Source: Mesorhizobium sp. M2E.F.Ca.ET.219.01.1.1 (GTDB taxonomy: Bacteria; Pseudomonadota; Alphaproteobacteria; Rhizobiales; Rhizobiaceae). From it: a DNA stretch of 64,000 nucleotides. The stretch covers positions 496,001 to 560,000 of the forward strand of contig NZ_SADT02000006.1 of assembly GCF_004016445.2 (NCBI RefSeq), read 5' to 3'. The notes beneath the pieces were generated by a model that saw nothing but the letters and a program-made list of their open reading frames with translations, made no database searches and had not been told where the DNA came from. Positions 16,317 to 25,422 of the stretch are shown piece after piece; the stretch's first letter is position 1, and each line of letters starts with the position of its first letter. A program made the translations under genes and the position numbers.

Positions 16317-17174
16317 TTACTTGGTAATGTCGATCTTGAACCATTGCATGGAGTATTTCGACACCGAGCCGTCATCGAGCGCGGCCTTGAGCGCCTTGTT
16401 GTAGATGTCCTGCAGGTCCTTGTCGGTCTTGCGGAAGGCGGCGCCGATGCCCGGCCCGAGGATCGGACCACCCTTGAATTGCGGCCCGACGAATTCCAGG
16501 TCCTTGGCGTCGGGCTTGGCCAGCGTGCCGAGGAAATAGGTGGTGTCGGCGAAGGCGACGTCGATGCGGCCCGCCATCAGGTCGAGGTCGTGCTCGTCGG
16601 TGGTCTTGTATTCATGAACGTTGGCGACGTCCTTGAGATACTTGTCGGCGAAGGTCGCCTCGGTGGTCGACACCTGCAGCCCGACATTCTTGCCGGTGAG
16701 CTCCTTGCGCAGCGTGTCGAGCGCCGCCTTGGATTCGGCGTCGTCCTTCGACAGGTCGATCATCTTGCCGCTGTTGGACATGTTGGCCAGCGGGCCGTTC
16801 TTGTCTGCCAGGAAGGCGACCGGCGACGAGGCGTAGGGGATCGAGAAGTCGATCGTCTTCATGCGCTCCTCGGTGATCGACATGCCGTCCATGACGATGT
16901 CGAACTTGCCGGCGGTGAGGCCTGGAATGACGCCGTCCCAATCCTGCGCTACGATGTTGCATTCGAGCTTGGCGCGGGCGCAGACGTCGTTGAGGATGTC
17001 CACCTCAAAGCCGACGATCTTGCCGCTGGCGTCGGTCTGGTTCCAAGGGGCATAGGAGCCTTCCATGGCGACCGAAACGGTCTTCCAGTCCTTGGCCAGT
17101 GCAGGCGTCGAACAGGTCAATGCCAGCGCGGCCAGCGCGATCCAACGTGATGATGTCACGATACTTTCTCCCAT
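16317..17174 (-). CDS. Periplasmic amino acid-binding protein of the ABC importer
   Basis: A 285-residue secreted protein with a signal peptide (WIALAALALTCSTPALA, cleaved near residue 27) and the type 3 solute-binding fold: SVAMEGSYAPWNQTD, GFEVDILNDVCA, DIVMDGMSITEERMKTIDFSIPY and GRIDVAFADTTYFL. These segments match the LAO/histidine/octopine-binding family (ArtJ, HisJ, OccT). It is first in the minus-strand operon, with its own GGGAG ribosome site. A basic amino acid or opine is the likely ligand; which one cannot be read off. Confidence 0.9.
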   Translation of the reverse strand: MGESIVTSSRWIALAALALTCSTPALAKDWKTVSVAMEGSYAPWNQTDASGKIVGFEVDILNDVCARAKLECNIVAQDWDGVIPGLTAGKFDIVMDGMSITEERMKTIDFSIPYASSPVAFLADKNGPLANMSNSGKMIDLSKDDAESKAALDTLRKELTGKNVGLQVSTTEATFADKYLKDVANVHEYKTTDEHDLDLMAGRIDVAFADTTYFLGTLAKPDAKDLEFVGPQFKGGPILGPGIGAAFRKTDKDLQDIYNKALKAALDDGSVSKYSMQWFKIDITK

Positions 17175-17343
17175 TTTTTGTTCTTGGAACCCTCAGATAC
17201 CAATTGCTTAGCCCAGCCCCAATTCTGCGACAAGGGCTGTTTTCCGGTTCACGTGTTGTTGCATTCCGCCCGCGAATCCGGGCCTGCCCCGGCGGCTCAG
17301 CCGCGAGCATCGATCCAATCAGGCCGTTGGCGGAAGAGCGAGA

Positions 17344-18339
17344 CTACTCCGCCGGCGCGCCCGCAACGTTCTGGCGCGTCGCTTCGATCATGCGGCGCCG
17401 GGCGCGGAAGACACCCCATTGCTGGTCCACCAGCACGCCGATCAGGATCACGCCGCCCATCACCGCGAAGTTGAGCGAGGATGGGATGCCGAGCAGATTG
17501 ACGAGGTTCTGCAGCTCCTGCAGCAGCACGGTGCCGAGAATCACACCGACCAGCGAGCCTTCGCCGCCGCGCAGCGAGAAGCCGCCGAGCACGGCGGCCG
17601 CGATGGCATAGAGCTCGTAGAACTGGCCGTGACTCGCCGGCGAGATCGAGCGCGTGTACATGGCAAAATAGATCGCCGACAGCGCCGTCAGCACGCCGCA
17701 GATGACATAGGCCGCGATGATCACCCGGCCGGTGCGGATGCCGGAATATTTCGCCGCTTCCTCGTTCTTGCCGATAGCGTAGAGATAGCGGCCGAAGACC
17801 GAGCGGTGCAGCACCACCCACATGACGATGGCGATGACGATCAGCGCGATGAAGGAGTTCGGCAGGCCGTAGGAGCGGCCCGCGGTCAGGAATTCGAGCG
17901 TCGGGAAATTCTGACCGAAGGCGAAGCCGGCCGTGCCGTCGGCGGTGTAGAAGCGCGCCACGCCGCGATAGATCAAGAGGCCGCACAGCGTCACCACGAA
18001 AGGCTGCAATTTCAGCCTTGTGATCAGCCAGCCATGCACGAAGCCGATAACGGCGCCGAGCACGATGATCACCACGAAGGCCAGCGGCCAGTCCAATTCG
18101 CGCACCGCGATGAAGTCGATGAACAAGGTGCCGAGCAGGGCGATCAGCGAGCCGACCGACAATTCGATGCCGCCGGTGATGATGACGAAGGCCTGGCCGA
18201 TCGACAGGATGCCGAACAGCGCGACGAGGTTGGAGGTGTTGGCAAGGTTGATCGCCGACAGGAAGCGCGGGTTGATGGCCGTGACCACCGCGCCGACCAC
18301 CAGGATCAGGATCAGCAGGCCGAGATCTTTCTTGCTCAT
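17344..18339 (-). CDS. Sugar ABC transporter permease (RbsC-like)
   Basis: A 331-residue inner-membrane protein of the ribose/xylose/galactose (BPD_transp_2) permease family, with 8-10 hydrophobic segments. Family motifs are FVIITGGIELSVGSLIAL (about residues 50-67), AIGKNEEAAKYSGI (about 190-203) and AIAAAVLGGFSLRGGEGSLVG (about 245-265). Its ATG overlaps the stop of the upstream ATPase gene by four bases. It is the third gene of a binding protein-ATPase-permease operon. The sugar is unknown. Confidence 0.92.
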   Translation of the reverse strand: MSKKDLGLLILILVVGAVVTAINPRFLSAINLANTSNLVALFGILSIGQAFVIITGGIELSVGSLIALLGTLFIDFIAVRELDWPLAFVVIIVLGAVIGFVHGWLITRLKLQPFVVTLCGLLIYRGVARFYTADGTAGFAFGQNFPTLEFLTAGRSYGLPNSFIALIVIAIVMWVVLHRSVFGRYLYAIGKNEEAAKYSGIRTGRVIIAAYVICGVLTALSAIYFAMYTRSISPASHGQFYELYAIAAAVLGGFSLRGGEGSLVGVILGTVLLQELQNLVNLLGIPSSLNFAVMGGVILIGVLVDQQWGVFRARRRMIEATRQNVAGAPAE

Positions 18340-19901
18340 TCAACTCCTCCCGCCGCTTGCAGCAGTTTCGGCTTCTTGCCGACCGCCAGCAAGAGCACGT
18401 TCTCCTGGCTGAAATCGTCCTTGTCGAGGATGCCGGAGATCTGCCCCTCATGCATGACCGCGATGCGGTCCGAGACGCCGATCACCTCTTCCATGTCGCT
18501 GGAGATCATCAGCACGGCGACGCCGGCATCGGCCAGCGCCCGCATCAGTCCGTAGATTTCGGCCTTGGCGCCGATGTCGATGCCGCGCGTCGGCTCGTCC
18601 AGGATCATGACCTTGGGGTTCATCGCCAGCCATTTTGCCAGGACCACCTTCTGCTGGTTGCCGCCGGAGAGCGTGCCGGTGCGGGTGAACACCGAAGGCG
18701 CCTTGATGCCGAGATTCTTCTTCTGCTTTTCCGCCGTCGCGAGCTCGGTGCCGTTCGAGACCAGCGAGCGCCGGGCATGGGCCGGCAGGTTGGGCAGCGA
18801 GATGTTCTGCGCGATCGAGAGATCGAGCAATATGCCGGTGAGCTTACGGTCTTCCGGCACGAGGAAGATGCCGTTCGCCACCGCGTCGGCGGCCGAGCCG
18901 ACATTGAGCGGCTTGCCGTCGAGCGTGACGGTGCCGCCCAAACGCTCGTCGATGCCGAACAGCACGCGGGCGAGCTCGGTGCGGCCGGAGCCGACAAGGC
19001 CCGCGAGACCGAGGATCTCCGCGCGCCTCAGCTCGATGCTGACCGGCCGGTCCGGATAGGTGCTGGTGCGTACGGCGTTGGCCGACAGAGCCACGCCGCC
19101 CGGTGCGTGGGTAGCCTCACCCGCCTTCTCGCGCTCCTTCAGCATGCGGCCGATCATCAGCCTGACCATCTCGTCGTGGTTGATCCGGTCCTTCGCCAGG
19201 GTGCCGGCCAGCGTGCCGTCGCGCAGCACCACGACACGGTCGGCGACGCGCTCGATCTCATGCAGCCGGTGCGAAATAAAGATGACGCTGATGCCTTGCG
19301 CCTTCAGTCCCTTGATGACGTCGAGCAGTTTTTCGGTTTCCGCCATCGGCAGGCTGGAGGTCGGCTCGTCGAGGATCACAAGGCGGGCCCTGATCGACAG
19401 AGCCTTGGCGATCTCGACCATCTGCTGCTGGGCGAGCGACAGCGACGCGACCGGTGCGTCGGCCGAGAAATTGGCGCCGACGCGTTTCAGCAGCGGCGCC
19501 ACCATGTCGCGCAGCCTGGCGCGGTCGACCAGCTTCAGCGGCCCGGCGCGCAGCGGCTCACGGCCGAAGAAGATGTTGGCGGCGACGTCGAGGTTCTCGA
19601 AGAGGTTCAATTCCTGGTGCACGAAGGCGATGCCGGAGCCGATGCTCTGCTCGACGGTCAGCCCGTCATGCGCTGTGCCGTCGACGGTGATGGTGCCGCT
19701 GTCCGGCCGCGTCACGCCGCCAAGGATCTTCATCAGCGTCGATTTGCCGGCACCGTTTTCGCCGACAAGGCCGATCACCTCGCCCGGCCGGACCTCCATC
19801 GAGAACCTGTCCAGCGCGACGACGCCCGGATAGGTCTTGCGCACGGCCTCGAGGCTCAGGAACGGAGCGGTGTCTGGGTGAGTGGTGTCGGTAGAGGTCA
19901 T
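18336..19901 (-). CDS. Sugar ABC transporter ATP-binding protein, two ATPase domains (RbsA-like)
   Basis: A 521-residue protein with tandem ABC domains. Domain 1 has Walker A GLVGENGAGKSTLMK (about 45-59), the RbsA-type FVHQELNLFENLDVAANIF and signature SLAQQQMVEIAKAL. Domain 2 has LAGLVGSGRTELARVLFG, in which the Walker A is degenerate as usual in this family, then signature LSGGNQQKVVLAKWL and Walker B MILDEPTRGIDIG. The ATG at 19901 (MTSTDTTHP) is preferred over the GTG at 19928. It is the middle gene of the importer operon. Confidence 0.92.
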   Translation of the reverse strand: MTSTDTTHPDTAPFLSLEAVRKTYPGVVALDRFSMEVRPGEVIGLVGENGAGKSTLMKILGGVTRPDSGTITVDGTAHDGLTVEQSIGSGIAFVHQELNLFENLDVAANIFFGREPLRAGPLKLVDRARLRDMVAPLLKRVGANFSADAPVASLSLAQQQMVEIAKALSIRARLVILDEPTSSLPMAETEKLLDVIKGLKAQGISVIFISHRLHEIERVADRVVVLRDGTLAGTLAKDRINHDEMVRLMIGRMLKEREKAGEATHAPGGVALSANAVRTSTYPDRPVSIELRRAEILGLAGLVGSGRTELARVLFGIDERLGGTVTLDGKPLNVGSAADAVANGIFLVPEDRKLTGILLDLSIAQNISLPNLPAHARRSLVSNGTELATAEKQKKNLGIKAPSVFTRTGTLSGGNQQKVVLAKWLAMNPKVMILDEPTRGIDIGAKAEIYGLMRALADAGVAVLMISSDMEEVIGVSDRIAVMHEGQISGILDKDDFSQENVLLLAVGKKPKLLQAAGGVE

Positions 19902-19963
19902 CGCGCCCGATAGCAGCCGGTGGGCCACAGACTGACCGGCCTTGGCGGGTCCGTCAATACGAA

Positions 19964-19993
19964 CGCCGGCTCAAGGAACCCCTTGAGCCGGCG
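19964..19993 (-). terminator. Hairpin after the sugar-binding protein gene
   Basis: CGCCGGCTCAAGG and CCTTGAGCCGGCG form a perfect 13-base stem with a four-base loop. There is no strong T run on either side. It lies between the binding-protein stop and the ATPase start, so an mRNA-stabilising or partially attenuating role is more likely than full termination. Confidence 0.6.
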
Positions 19994-20007
19994 CAACTGT
20001 GCCGGGC

Positions 20008-20970
20008 TTACTTGCCCTGCATCGCCTTGAGGTTGGCGGCGTAGGCGTCGACGTCATCCTTGCCGATGATCTTGGTCGGGATGATGATCAAGCCGTTGGC
20101 TGGAATGCCCGACTTGTCGCCCTTGAGGTAGGAAGCCATCAGCTTCATGCCCTGATAGGCCCATTCGAACGGCTGCTGCACCACGGTCGCGGCGACCGTG
20201 CCTTCCTTGACGCCGCCCAGCGTGATCGGATCGTCGTCGAAGCCGACGACGGTGATCTGGCCGAGCTTGCCGGCGTCGCGCAGCGCTTCATAGATGCGCG
20301 GCGTGTTGTAGGAGTAGAAGCCGACCATGCAGGTGATGTCGGGGCTGGCGACCAGCGCGTCCTCGACATTCTTCTTGGCGCGCGCCTGGTCGATATCGTC
20401 GCCGCGCACGTCGACCAGCTCGATCTTGCTGCCGGCAAGCCCGTCCTTCATGCCCTGGATGCGCTCCTTGGCGTTGTCGGCGCCGAGCAGGCCGACAAAG
20501 CCCAGGCACTTGCCGCCGTCCGGCATCGCCTTCTTGGCGATCTCGGCCGCCTGCTTGCCGGCATCGACGTTGGACGAGCCGATATAGGCGACGCGCTTGG
20601 TCTGCGGGGCATCGGAGTCGGTGGTGAACAGCGCTGTTTGCGACGCGATCTTGTTCAGCCCGTCGGTCGAGGTCTTGGGATCAACGGCCGAGACCATGAT
20701 GCCCTTGACGCCTGCCGTCACCAGATCGTCCATCAGGCGCTGCTGGATCGCGACAGAGGACTGTTCCGGATACTTCAGTTCGAGATTGTAGTCGGGCAAT
20801 TCGCCCTGCGCCTTCTTGACGCCGGCTTCCGCCGCCTTCCAGAAGTCTGACGCGCCGTTGACGACGAAGGCCAGCGTCGGCTTGTCGTCCGCGCGGGTAA
20901 CCGCCGTGGCCGCAAGCCCGATGAGCAGAGCCGCCGCGGCGACAGATGCGTTACGGATCATTGATTTCAT
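20008..20970 (-). CDS. Sugar ABC transporter periplasmic binding protein (RbsB-like)
   Basis: A 320-residue secreted protein. The signal peptide is ASVAAAALLIGLAATAVTRA (about residues 9-28). The type 1 periplasmic binding fold follows: TLAFVVNGASDFWKAAEAGVKKAQGEL, VKGIMVSAVDPKTS, CMVGFYSYNTPRIYEAL and TVVGFDDDPITLGGVKEG. It is the first gene of the operon, with GGGAGG before the ATG, and faces a LacI-family regulator across a 626-base gap. Ribose-type family; the substrate is not determined. Confidence 0.92.
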   Translation of the reverse strand: MKSMIRNASVAAAALLIGLAATAVTRADDKPTLAFVVNGASDFWKAAEAGVKKAQGELPDYNLELKYPEQSSVAIQQRLMDDLVTAGVKGIMVSAVDPKTSTDGLNKIASQTALFTTDSDAPQTKRVAYIGSSNVDAGKQAAEIAKKAMPDGGKCLGFVGLLGADNAKERIQGMKDGLAGSKIELVDVRGDDIDQARAKKNVEDALVASPDITCMVGFYSYNTPRIYEALRDAGKLGQITVVGFDDDPITLGGVKEGTVAATVVQQPFEWAYQGMKLMASYLKGDKSGIPANGLIIIPTKIIGKDDVDAYAANLKAMQGK

Positions 20971-21596
20971 AGTTCAACCTCCCTTGTAGAACCTGACTGT
21001 AGAACTCGTCGCCGATGTCTCGGCCGCGATCCGGACAACCCTCCTCCTCAAGGGCACGGCGCAAAGGTCCGCCGACTTAAGAACGGTGCCGATCCGGTCG
21101 CGGTCGAGACACTAGACACTCATGTGGCGTTCGTAAATAGTCCGATTTGTCTGACATTTTCGTGAGAACGGATGCAGGCCCAGACCGGCGATAACGCAGG
21201 GTTTTTAGCGAGCGTCCCTCCGCACCTGCCGCGCCGAACGGAGGCCCGGCCGGTCACGACGAGTTGACAGTAGAACGCTTACAGCTATTAGTAAAGACTA
21301 TTAGTTATGAAGCCGCGAGGCGCGCTTTCGACGCGGAGGAGACGCTGGTCGAAGGACACGCCGGGAGTGAGGAGAGTAGGCGCGGCAACGCTTGCAGCCG
21401 CGCGGAAAATACAGGAATTGTCAGCATTGCTGACCTTGTCTGATTGGTTTCGTCGCGAAGCGGCCTAGCCGGCAATTTGCATGCCTTGCCTGCTAATATA
21501 TATTAGTCTGGCGCACCTCGATAAACGCAACGGCCTCGACCATCTTGCCGTTGCCGCCGCCTTTGATCTAGAGCCGGCTGGGTTTGGGAAACGACC
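20971..21596. promoter_or_regulatory. Long divergent regulatory region between rbsB-like and lacI-like genes
   Basis: No gene is supported in these 626 bases. Features seen: a TTGACA at 21264-21269 with TATTAG 16 bases downstream; two CTATTAG copies 13 bases apart (21285-21291 and 21298-21304); and a perfect AT-only palindrome CTAATATATATTAG at 21493-21506, about 90 bases before the LacI start. The shared TATTAG/CTAATA core suggests repeated operator sites, probably for the divergent LacI-family protein. The length exceeds a simple promoter and could hold a small RNA, but nothing specific is visible. Confidence 0.5.
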
Positions 21597-22703
21597 ATGA
21601 GCGAACCGACGGACCTGCGCGATCCCCCCGGAGCCTCCAGGCGCCGCAAGCCGGCGGCCAAGCCGAAGGGACGCGTGACCATGACCGATATTGCGCGCGC
21701 CGCCGGCTGCTCGCAGGCGACGGTGTCGTTCGTGCTCAACAATTCGCCGGGGATCAGGCTGTCGCAGCAGACGCGCGACCGGGTGATCGAGGCGGCGCGG
21801 GCGCTAGGCTATTCGCCGCCGGTCTTTTCGGCGCTCAGGCCGCCGGTGACGCCGTTCGAAGGCCTGGACGGCGTCATCGGCTTCGCGGTCGACCAGCTCG
21901 CCACCAGCCCCGAGGCGGTGGTCGCCATCGAGGGCGCGCGGCAAGCCTCGTGGAACGCCGGCAACGTGCTTCTGGTGGCGCAGACCATGGGCGACGCGGT
22001 GATGGAGCCGCGCGCGATTTCAGCGCTGACGCGGCGCGGCATCTCGGCGCTGATCTATATGACCATCTTCACCCGCGAGATCGCGGCGCCAGATTTCCTC
22101 TACAGCCTCGACATCCCGGTCATCCTGCTCAACTGCTACACCGCCGACTATGCCTTCCCAGCCGTGGTTCCCTCCGAGATCGCCGGTGGCCAGAGCGCCA
22201 CCAGGCACCTGATCGCGCATGGCCATCGCCGTATCGCCACCATCACCGGCGAGCCGTGGATGCAGGCCGCGCAGGACCGGCTCAAGGGCTACCGCCGCGC
22301 TCTGGCCACCGCCGACATTCCCTTCGATCCGGAGTTGGTGGTCGAGGGCGACTGGTCGGCCAGCGCCGGCTACGCCGCGACGGTGAAGCTGCTCGGGCTC
22401 AAGGAGCGTCCGACTGCCATTTTCTGCCAGAACGACCGCACGGCGATTGGCTGCTACGAAGCGCTCAAGGAAGCCGGCCTGCATATCCCTCAGGACATTT
22501 CCGTGGTCGGCTATGACGACGAGGAGATCGCCCGCCATCTCTTCCCGCCGCTGACCACATCCATCCTGCCGCATCTGGCGATGGGCCAATGGGCGATCGA
22601 GCAGCTTGAGACCCCGCCGACGCCCGGCCGCGGCCGCTATCCCATCACCAAGCTGGAATGCCCGCTGGTGGAGCGGGAGAGCGTGGCGGACGTGAAGGGG
22701 TAG
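21597..22703 (+). CDS. LacI family transcriptional regulator
   Basis: A 368-residue repressor. A basic N-terminal extension (RRRKPAAKPKGR) precedes the LacI helix-turn-helix VTMTDIARAAGCSQATVSFVLNN (about residues 27-49) and hinge DRVIEAARALGYSP. The effector domain has PVILLNCYTADYAFPAVVPSE, GHRRIATITGEPWMQAAQDRLKGY, AIFCQNDRTAIGCYEAL and ISVVGYDDEEIARHLFPPLTT. Divergent from the RbsBAC-type importer at 17344-20970, which it most likely regulates. The sugar effector is unknown. Confidence 0.92.
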   Translation: MSEPTDLRDPPGASRRRKPAAKPKGRVTMTDIARAAGCSQATVSFVLNNSPGIRLSQQTRDRVIEAARALGYSPPVFSALRPPVTPFEGLDGVIGFAVDQLATSPEAVVAIEGARQASWNAGNVLLVAQTMGDAVMEPRAISALTRRGISALIYMTIFTREIAAPDFLYSLDIPVILLNCYTADYAFPAVVPSEIAGGQSATRHLIAHGHRRIATITGEPWMQAAQDRLKGYRRALATADIPFDPELVVEGDWSASAGYAATVKLLGLKERPTAIFCQNDRTAIGCYEALKEAGLHIPQDISVVGYDDEEIARHLFPPLTTSILPHLAMGQWAIEQLETPPTPGRGRYPITKLECPLVERESVADVKG

Positions 22704-22737
22704 GATGCCCCAGTTCGCCACGTCGAAATCTTGTATG

Positions 22738-22793
22738 TGTTGACATTGTATTGACAACCACTAGATATCTTATCCTGAACACAGGAGGATTCG
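22738..22793 (+). promoter_or_regulatory. Promoter of the toxin-antitoxin pair
   Basis: This short AT-rich stretch has TTGACA at 22740-22745 with TAGATA 16 bases downstream (22762-22767), and a second TTGACA at 22751-22756. It ends with ACAGGAGGATTCG before the antitoxin ATG. Autoregulatory binding by the antitoxin would be usual, but no clear palindrome beyond GATATC is seen. Confidence 0.5.
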
Positions 22794-23099
22794 ATGGCGC
22801 AGTCCGGTCATGCTGGCAGCAATCACGACACAGCGCGCAAGGATGACATAATTCAAATCCGTGCTTCGGCGGGAACGAAGGCTATTCTCAATCGCGCAGC
22901 GAGCTTGCGCGGACAGAAGCTATCGGAGTTCATGCTGGACAGTGCCCGCAAGCAGGCCGAGGAGACCATTCTCGACCAACGTGCCTTTTTTCTCGATACG
23001 GACGCGCACGAGAAATTTCTTGACCTGCTTGATGCTCCGAACAAACCGTCGGAGGAGCTTCGCTCGCGTATGACGCGCAAGCCGGCCTGGGAACGCTGA
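22794..23099 (+). CDS. DUF1778 family antitoxin (TacA-like)
   Basis: A 101-residue protein with a ribbon-helix-helix N-terminal domain: KDDIIQIRASAGTKAILNRAA, then LSEFMLDSARKQAEETILDQRAFFLD. This is the standard DUF1778 antitoxin pattern, followed by a C-terminal toxin-neutralising segment ending RMTRKPAWER. Its stop overlaps the start of the GNAT gene by one base. DUF1778-GNAT pairs such as TacA-TacT form toxin-antitoxin modules in which the antitoxin also represses the operon. Confidence 0.88.
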   Translation: MAQSGHAGSNHDTARKDDIIQIRASAGTKAILNRAASLRGQKLSEFMLDSARKQAEETILDQRAFFLDTDAHEKFLDLLDAPNKPSEELRSRMTRKPAWER

Positions 23100-23635
23100 T
23101 GTCGGCTGGCCCACCGCGAGGATCGCGAGTCCGCGCTCCCGAACGGCTGACCGTTAGCCACGACGTCTCTGAATTTTACAATGGCAAGCATTCATCTCTT
23201 GATGACTGGCTGCGAAACCGTGCCTTGATTGGCGAAGGACTGTCCGCCCGAACCTATGTCGTTTGTGAAGCGGGCACGAGAAATCGCGTCGTCGGTTATT
23301 ATGCGATCTCGACGGCGATGGAAGAACGGATCGCGCTTCCAACCGCGAAGCTCCGACGCGGGATGCCCGAGCAAGTACCGCTGCTGCTGATCGGCCGCCT
23401 TGCGGTGGATCAGACGTTCCAGGGAATTGGGCTAGGGAGCGACCTGCTTTCCGACGCGTTGCGCAGGTGTCTCGCCGTGTCGGACATTGCCGGAGTTCGC
23501 GCCGTGGTGGCGCATGCTATCGACGATGCCGCCGTGGGTTTCTATCAACGGCACGGCTTCCTCGCGTCTCCGCTGGGTGAGCGAGTCATGCTGCTGCCGA
23601 TCGAAACCGTGCAGGTGTTATTCCCGAACGTCTGA
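23099..23635 (+). CDS. GNAT family toxin (TacT-like tRNA acetyltransferase)
   Basis: A 178-residue GNAT acetyltransferase. The N-terminal segment LDDWLRNRALIGEGLSARTYVV and the acetyl-CoA loop region RLAVDQTFQGIGLGSDLLSDALRR (about residues 98-121) match TacT/AtaT-type toxins, which acetylate the amino acid on charged tRNAs and stop translation. VGFYQRHGFLASPL with its late Tyr is typical of the catalytic end. It is coupled to the DUF1778 antitoxin by a TGATG overlap. The specific tRNA target is unknown. Lower GC than its neighbours fits acquisition by transfer. Confidence 0.88.
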   Translation: MSAGPPRGSRVRAPERLTVSHDVSEFYNGKHSSLDDWLRNRALIGEGLSARTYVVCEAGTRNRVVGYYAISTAMEERIALPTAKLRRGMPEQVPLLLIGRLAVDQTFQGIGLGSDLLSDALRRCLAVSDIAGVRAVVAHAIDDAAVGFYQRHGFLASPLGERVMLLPIETVQVLFPNV

Positions 23636-23781
23636 GCCCGATCCATACCAGGGGGAGCGTGAGATCGCCCACATAAAAATCGGGGCACGCCACGCTATCC
23701 TTGCTCCGACAACGAGATTGCCCGGCGCCTATGCAGCAGTTGCGCCGTCGTTTAGCTTAAGCTCATGAATGGGAGGCTCCG

Positions 23782-24582
23782 ATGACATCCACCTTCACCG
23801 TCCATGCAGCATCCGGTTATGAGCAACTCATGGGGCGCTGGAGCCGCAGGCTCGCGCCCAAGTTCATCGACTTCGCCGGTCTGGCCGCCGGCGAGACAAT
23901 CCTCGATGTCGGCTGCGGCACCGGGAGCCTGACATTCGAGCTCGCGAAATCGGCCGATCTTGCCGAGATCCAGGCCATCGACTTTTCGCCGGTCTTCGTC
24001 GCGGCGGCGAAGGAGAAAAACACCGATCCGCGCGTCACCATCAGCCAGGCCGATGCCACTGCGTTGCCATTCGCCGACAACGCCTTCGACCGCGCGCTGG
24101 CGCTGCTGGTGCTGCATTTCGTGCCGGAGGCCGGCAAGGCGGTGGCCGAGATGCGTCGTGTGGTGCGGCCGGGCGGCGTGGTCGCGGCCGTCGTCTGGGA
24201 CCATTACGGCGGCATGACCGGCATGCGCATGATGATCGATACGGTCGCGGCGCTCAGCGAAAGCGGACGCCAGATGCGCAGCCGCTATTGTTTCCAGCCG
24301 ATGATGCAGCCCGGCGAGATGAAGCGGACCTTTGTCGAGCAGGGTCTCGTCGACGTCACCGAAGCCGAGCTGATAATCCGCATGGACTACGCGGATTTCC
24401 GCGACTTCTGGGCGCCGATCGGCGCCGGCGAAGGGCCGCTCGGCAAATATATGACCACGTTGGACGCGGCCGAGCGGGAGCGCGTCGAGGCCGCCGTCCG
24501 CGATGCCTATCAGGCCGGCCGGCCCGACGGCCCGCGATCCTTCGCCAATGTCGCCTGGGCCTGTCGCGGCATCGTGCCCTGA
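23782..24582 (+). CDS. Class I SAM-dependent methyltransferase
   Basis: A 266-residue soluble methyltransferase. Motif I is ILDVGCGTGSLTFELA (about residues 39-54), then IDFSPVFVAAAKEK, motif II-like QADATALPFADNAFDRALALLVLHFVPE, and VRPGGVVAAVVWDHYGG. This is the UbiE/Methyltransf_11 type, but nothing identifies the substrate. It has a GGGAGG ribosome site and stands alone, followed by a convergent WYL regulator 15 bases downstream. A lone small-molecule methyltransferase is the safest call. Confidence 0.85.
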   Translation: MTSTFTVHAASGYEQLMGRWSRRLAPKFIDFAGLAAGETILDVGCGTGSLTFELAKSADLAEIQAIDFSPVFVAAAKEKNTDPRVTISQADATALPFADNAFDRALALLVLHFVPEAGKAVAEMRRVVRPGGVVAAVVWDHYGGMTGMRMMIDTVAALSESGRQMRSRYCFQPMMQPGEMKRTFVEQGLVDVTEAELIIRMDYADFRDFWAPIGAGEGPLGKYMTTLDAAERERVEAAVRDAYQAGRPDGPRSFANVAWACRGIVP

Positions 24583-24597
24583 AAGCCGGCCAGCGCC

Positions 24598-25296
24598 TCA
24601 GCCGGCGGTCGAGGCATTGATCTCCCAGCCGTCGACCCACACCTGCCGCAGCCGGTCGCCCTCGCCCTTGAACCACAGGCCAGCCGGCCGGCAGTCCTCG
24701 ATGCGGTCGCTGCGGAAATTGCGGATGGCCTGGCGCAGTTCGCACCAGGCGACGATGTTGGCGGTCTCGGCATAATAGATCAGCGCGACCGGGCGGATGA
24801 TGCGGTCGGTCGCCCGTCCAGCCTCGTCACGATAGGAGAGGCTGAGCTTCTCCTCGTCGCGGATGGCGCGGCGAACCAGCGCGAGGTCGACGGCGGAAGC
24901 GGAAGGGGCGGCAAAACCCCAGGCGTGAAGCGCATTGGCGTCGAGGGTCTGCCGCAAGGGCGGCGGCACGGCGCCGGCGATCTTGGCGCCGACGCGTTTC
25001 GCCGCCTGCTTCAACTCGTCGTCGCCGGTGCGTTCAAGCAGCGCCAGGGACAGCACGATCGCTTCCATCTCCTCGATGGAAAACATCAGCGGCGGCAGGT
25101 CGAAGCCGGGGCGCAGGATATAGCCGATGCCGCGTCCGCCCTCGATCGGCACGCGCATCGCCTGCAGCGCGGCGATATCGCGATAGACCGAGCGCACCGT
25201 CACTTCCAACCGCTCGGCGATCGTCGCCGCCGTCACCGGCTTTTTGGCCAGACGCAGGATCTGGATGATCTCGAACAGGCGCGATGCCTTGCGCAT
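24598..25296 (-). CDS. YafY-type transcriptional regulator with HTH and WYL domains
   Basis: A 232-residue regulator. An N-terminal DeoR-like winged helix (RLFEIIQILRLAKKPVTAATIAERLEVTVRSVYRDIAAL, about residues 5-43) is followed by a WYL domain (LSYRDEAGRATDRIIRPVALIYYAETANIVAWCELR). WYL domains bind nucleic acid or small ligands. The ATG at 25296 follows GGTGGAAAA and is preferred over an upstream start that adds ten residues. It is divergent from the LysE exporter across a 126-base gap and probably controls it. Confidence 0.87.
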   Translation of the reverse strand: MRKASRLFEIIQILRLAKKPVTAATIAERLEVTVRSVYRDIAALQAMRVPIEGGRGIGYILRPGFDLPPLMFSIEEMEAIVLSLALLERTGDDELKQAAKRVGAKIAGAVPPPLRQTLDANALHAWGFAAPSASAVDLALVRRAIRDEEKLSLSYRDEAGRATDRIIRPVALIYYAETANIVAWCELRQAIRNFRSDRIEDCRPAGLWFKGEGDRLRQVWVDGWEINASTAG

Positions 25297-25422
25297 TTTT
25301 CCACCCGACCGAAACGCAACTGACACATCCCCGTCAGTTGGTGTGACCTATAGGGCCGCCTACCCGCTTGAAAATCAATAGATTCTTTTGCACCCAAGCG
25401 AACGAGGCGACAGGCAACTGAC

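Noticed and set aside
24356..24745. Open frame on the minus strand across the methyltransferase end
   Set aside because: It spans two convergent genes in a high-GC shadow frame with Arg-rich composition.
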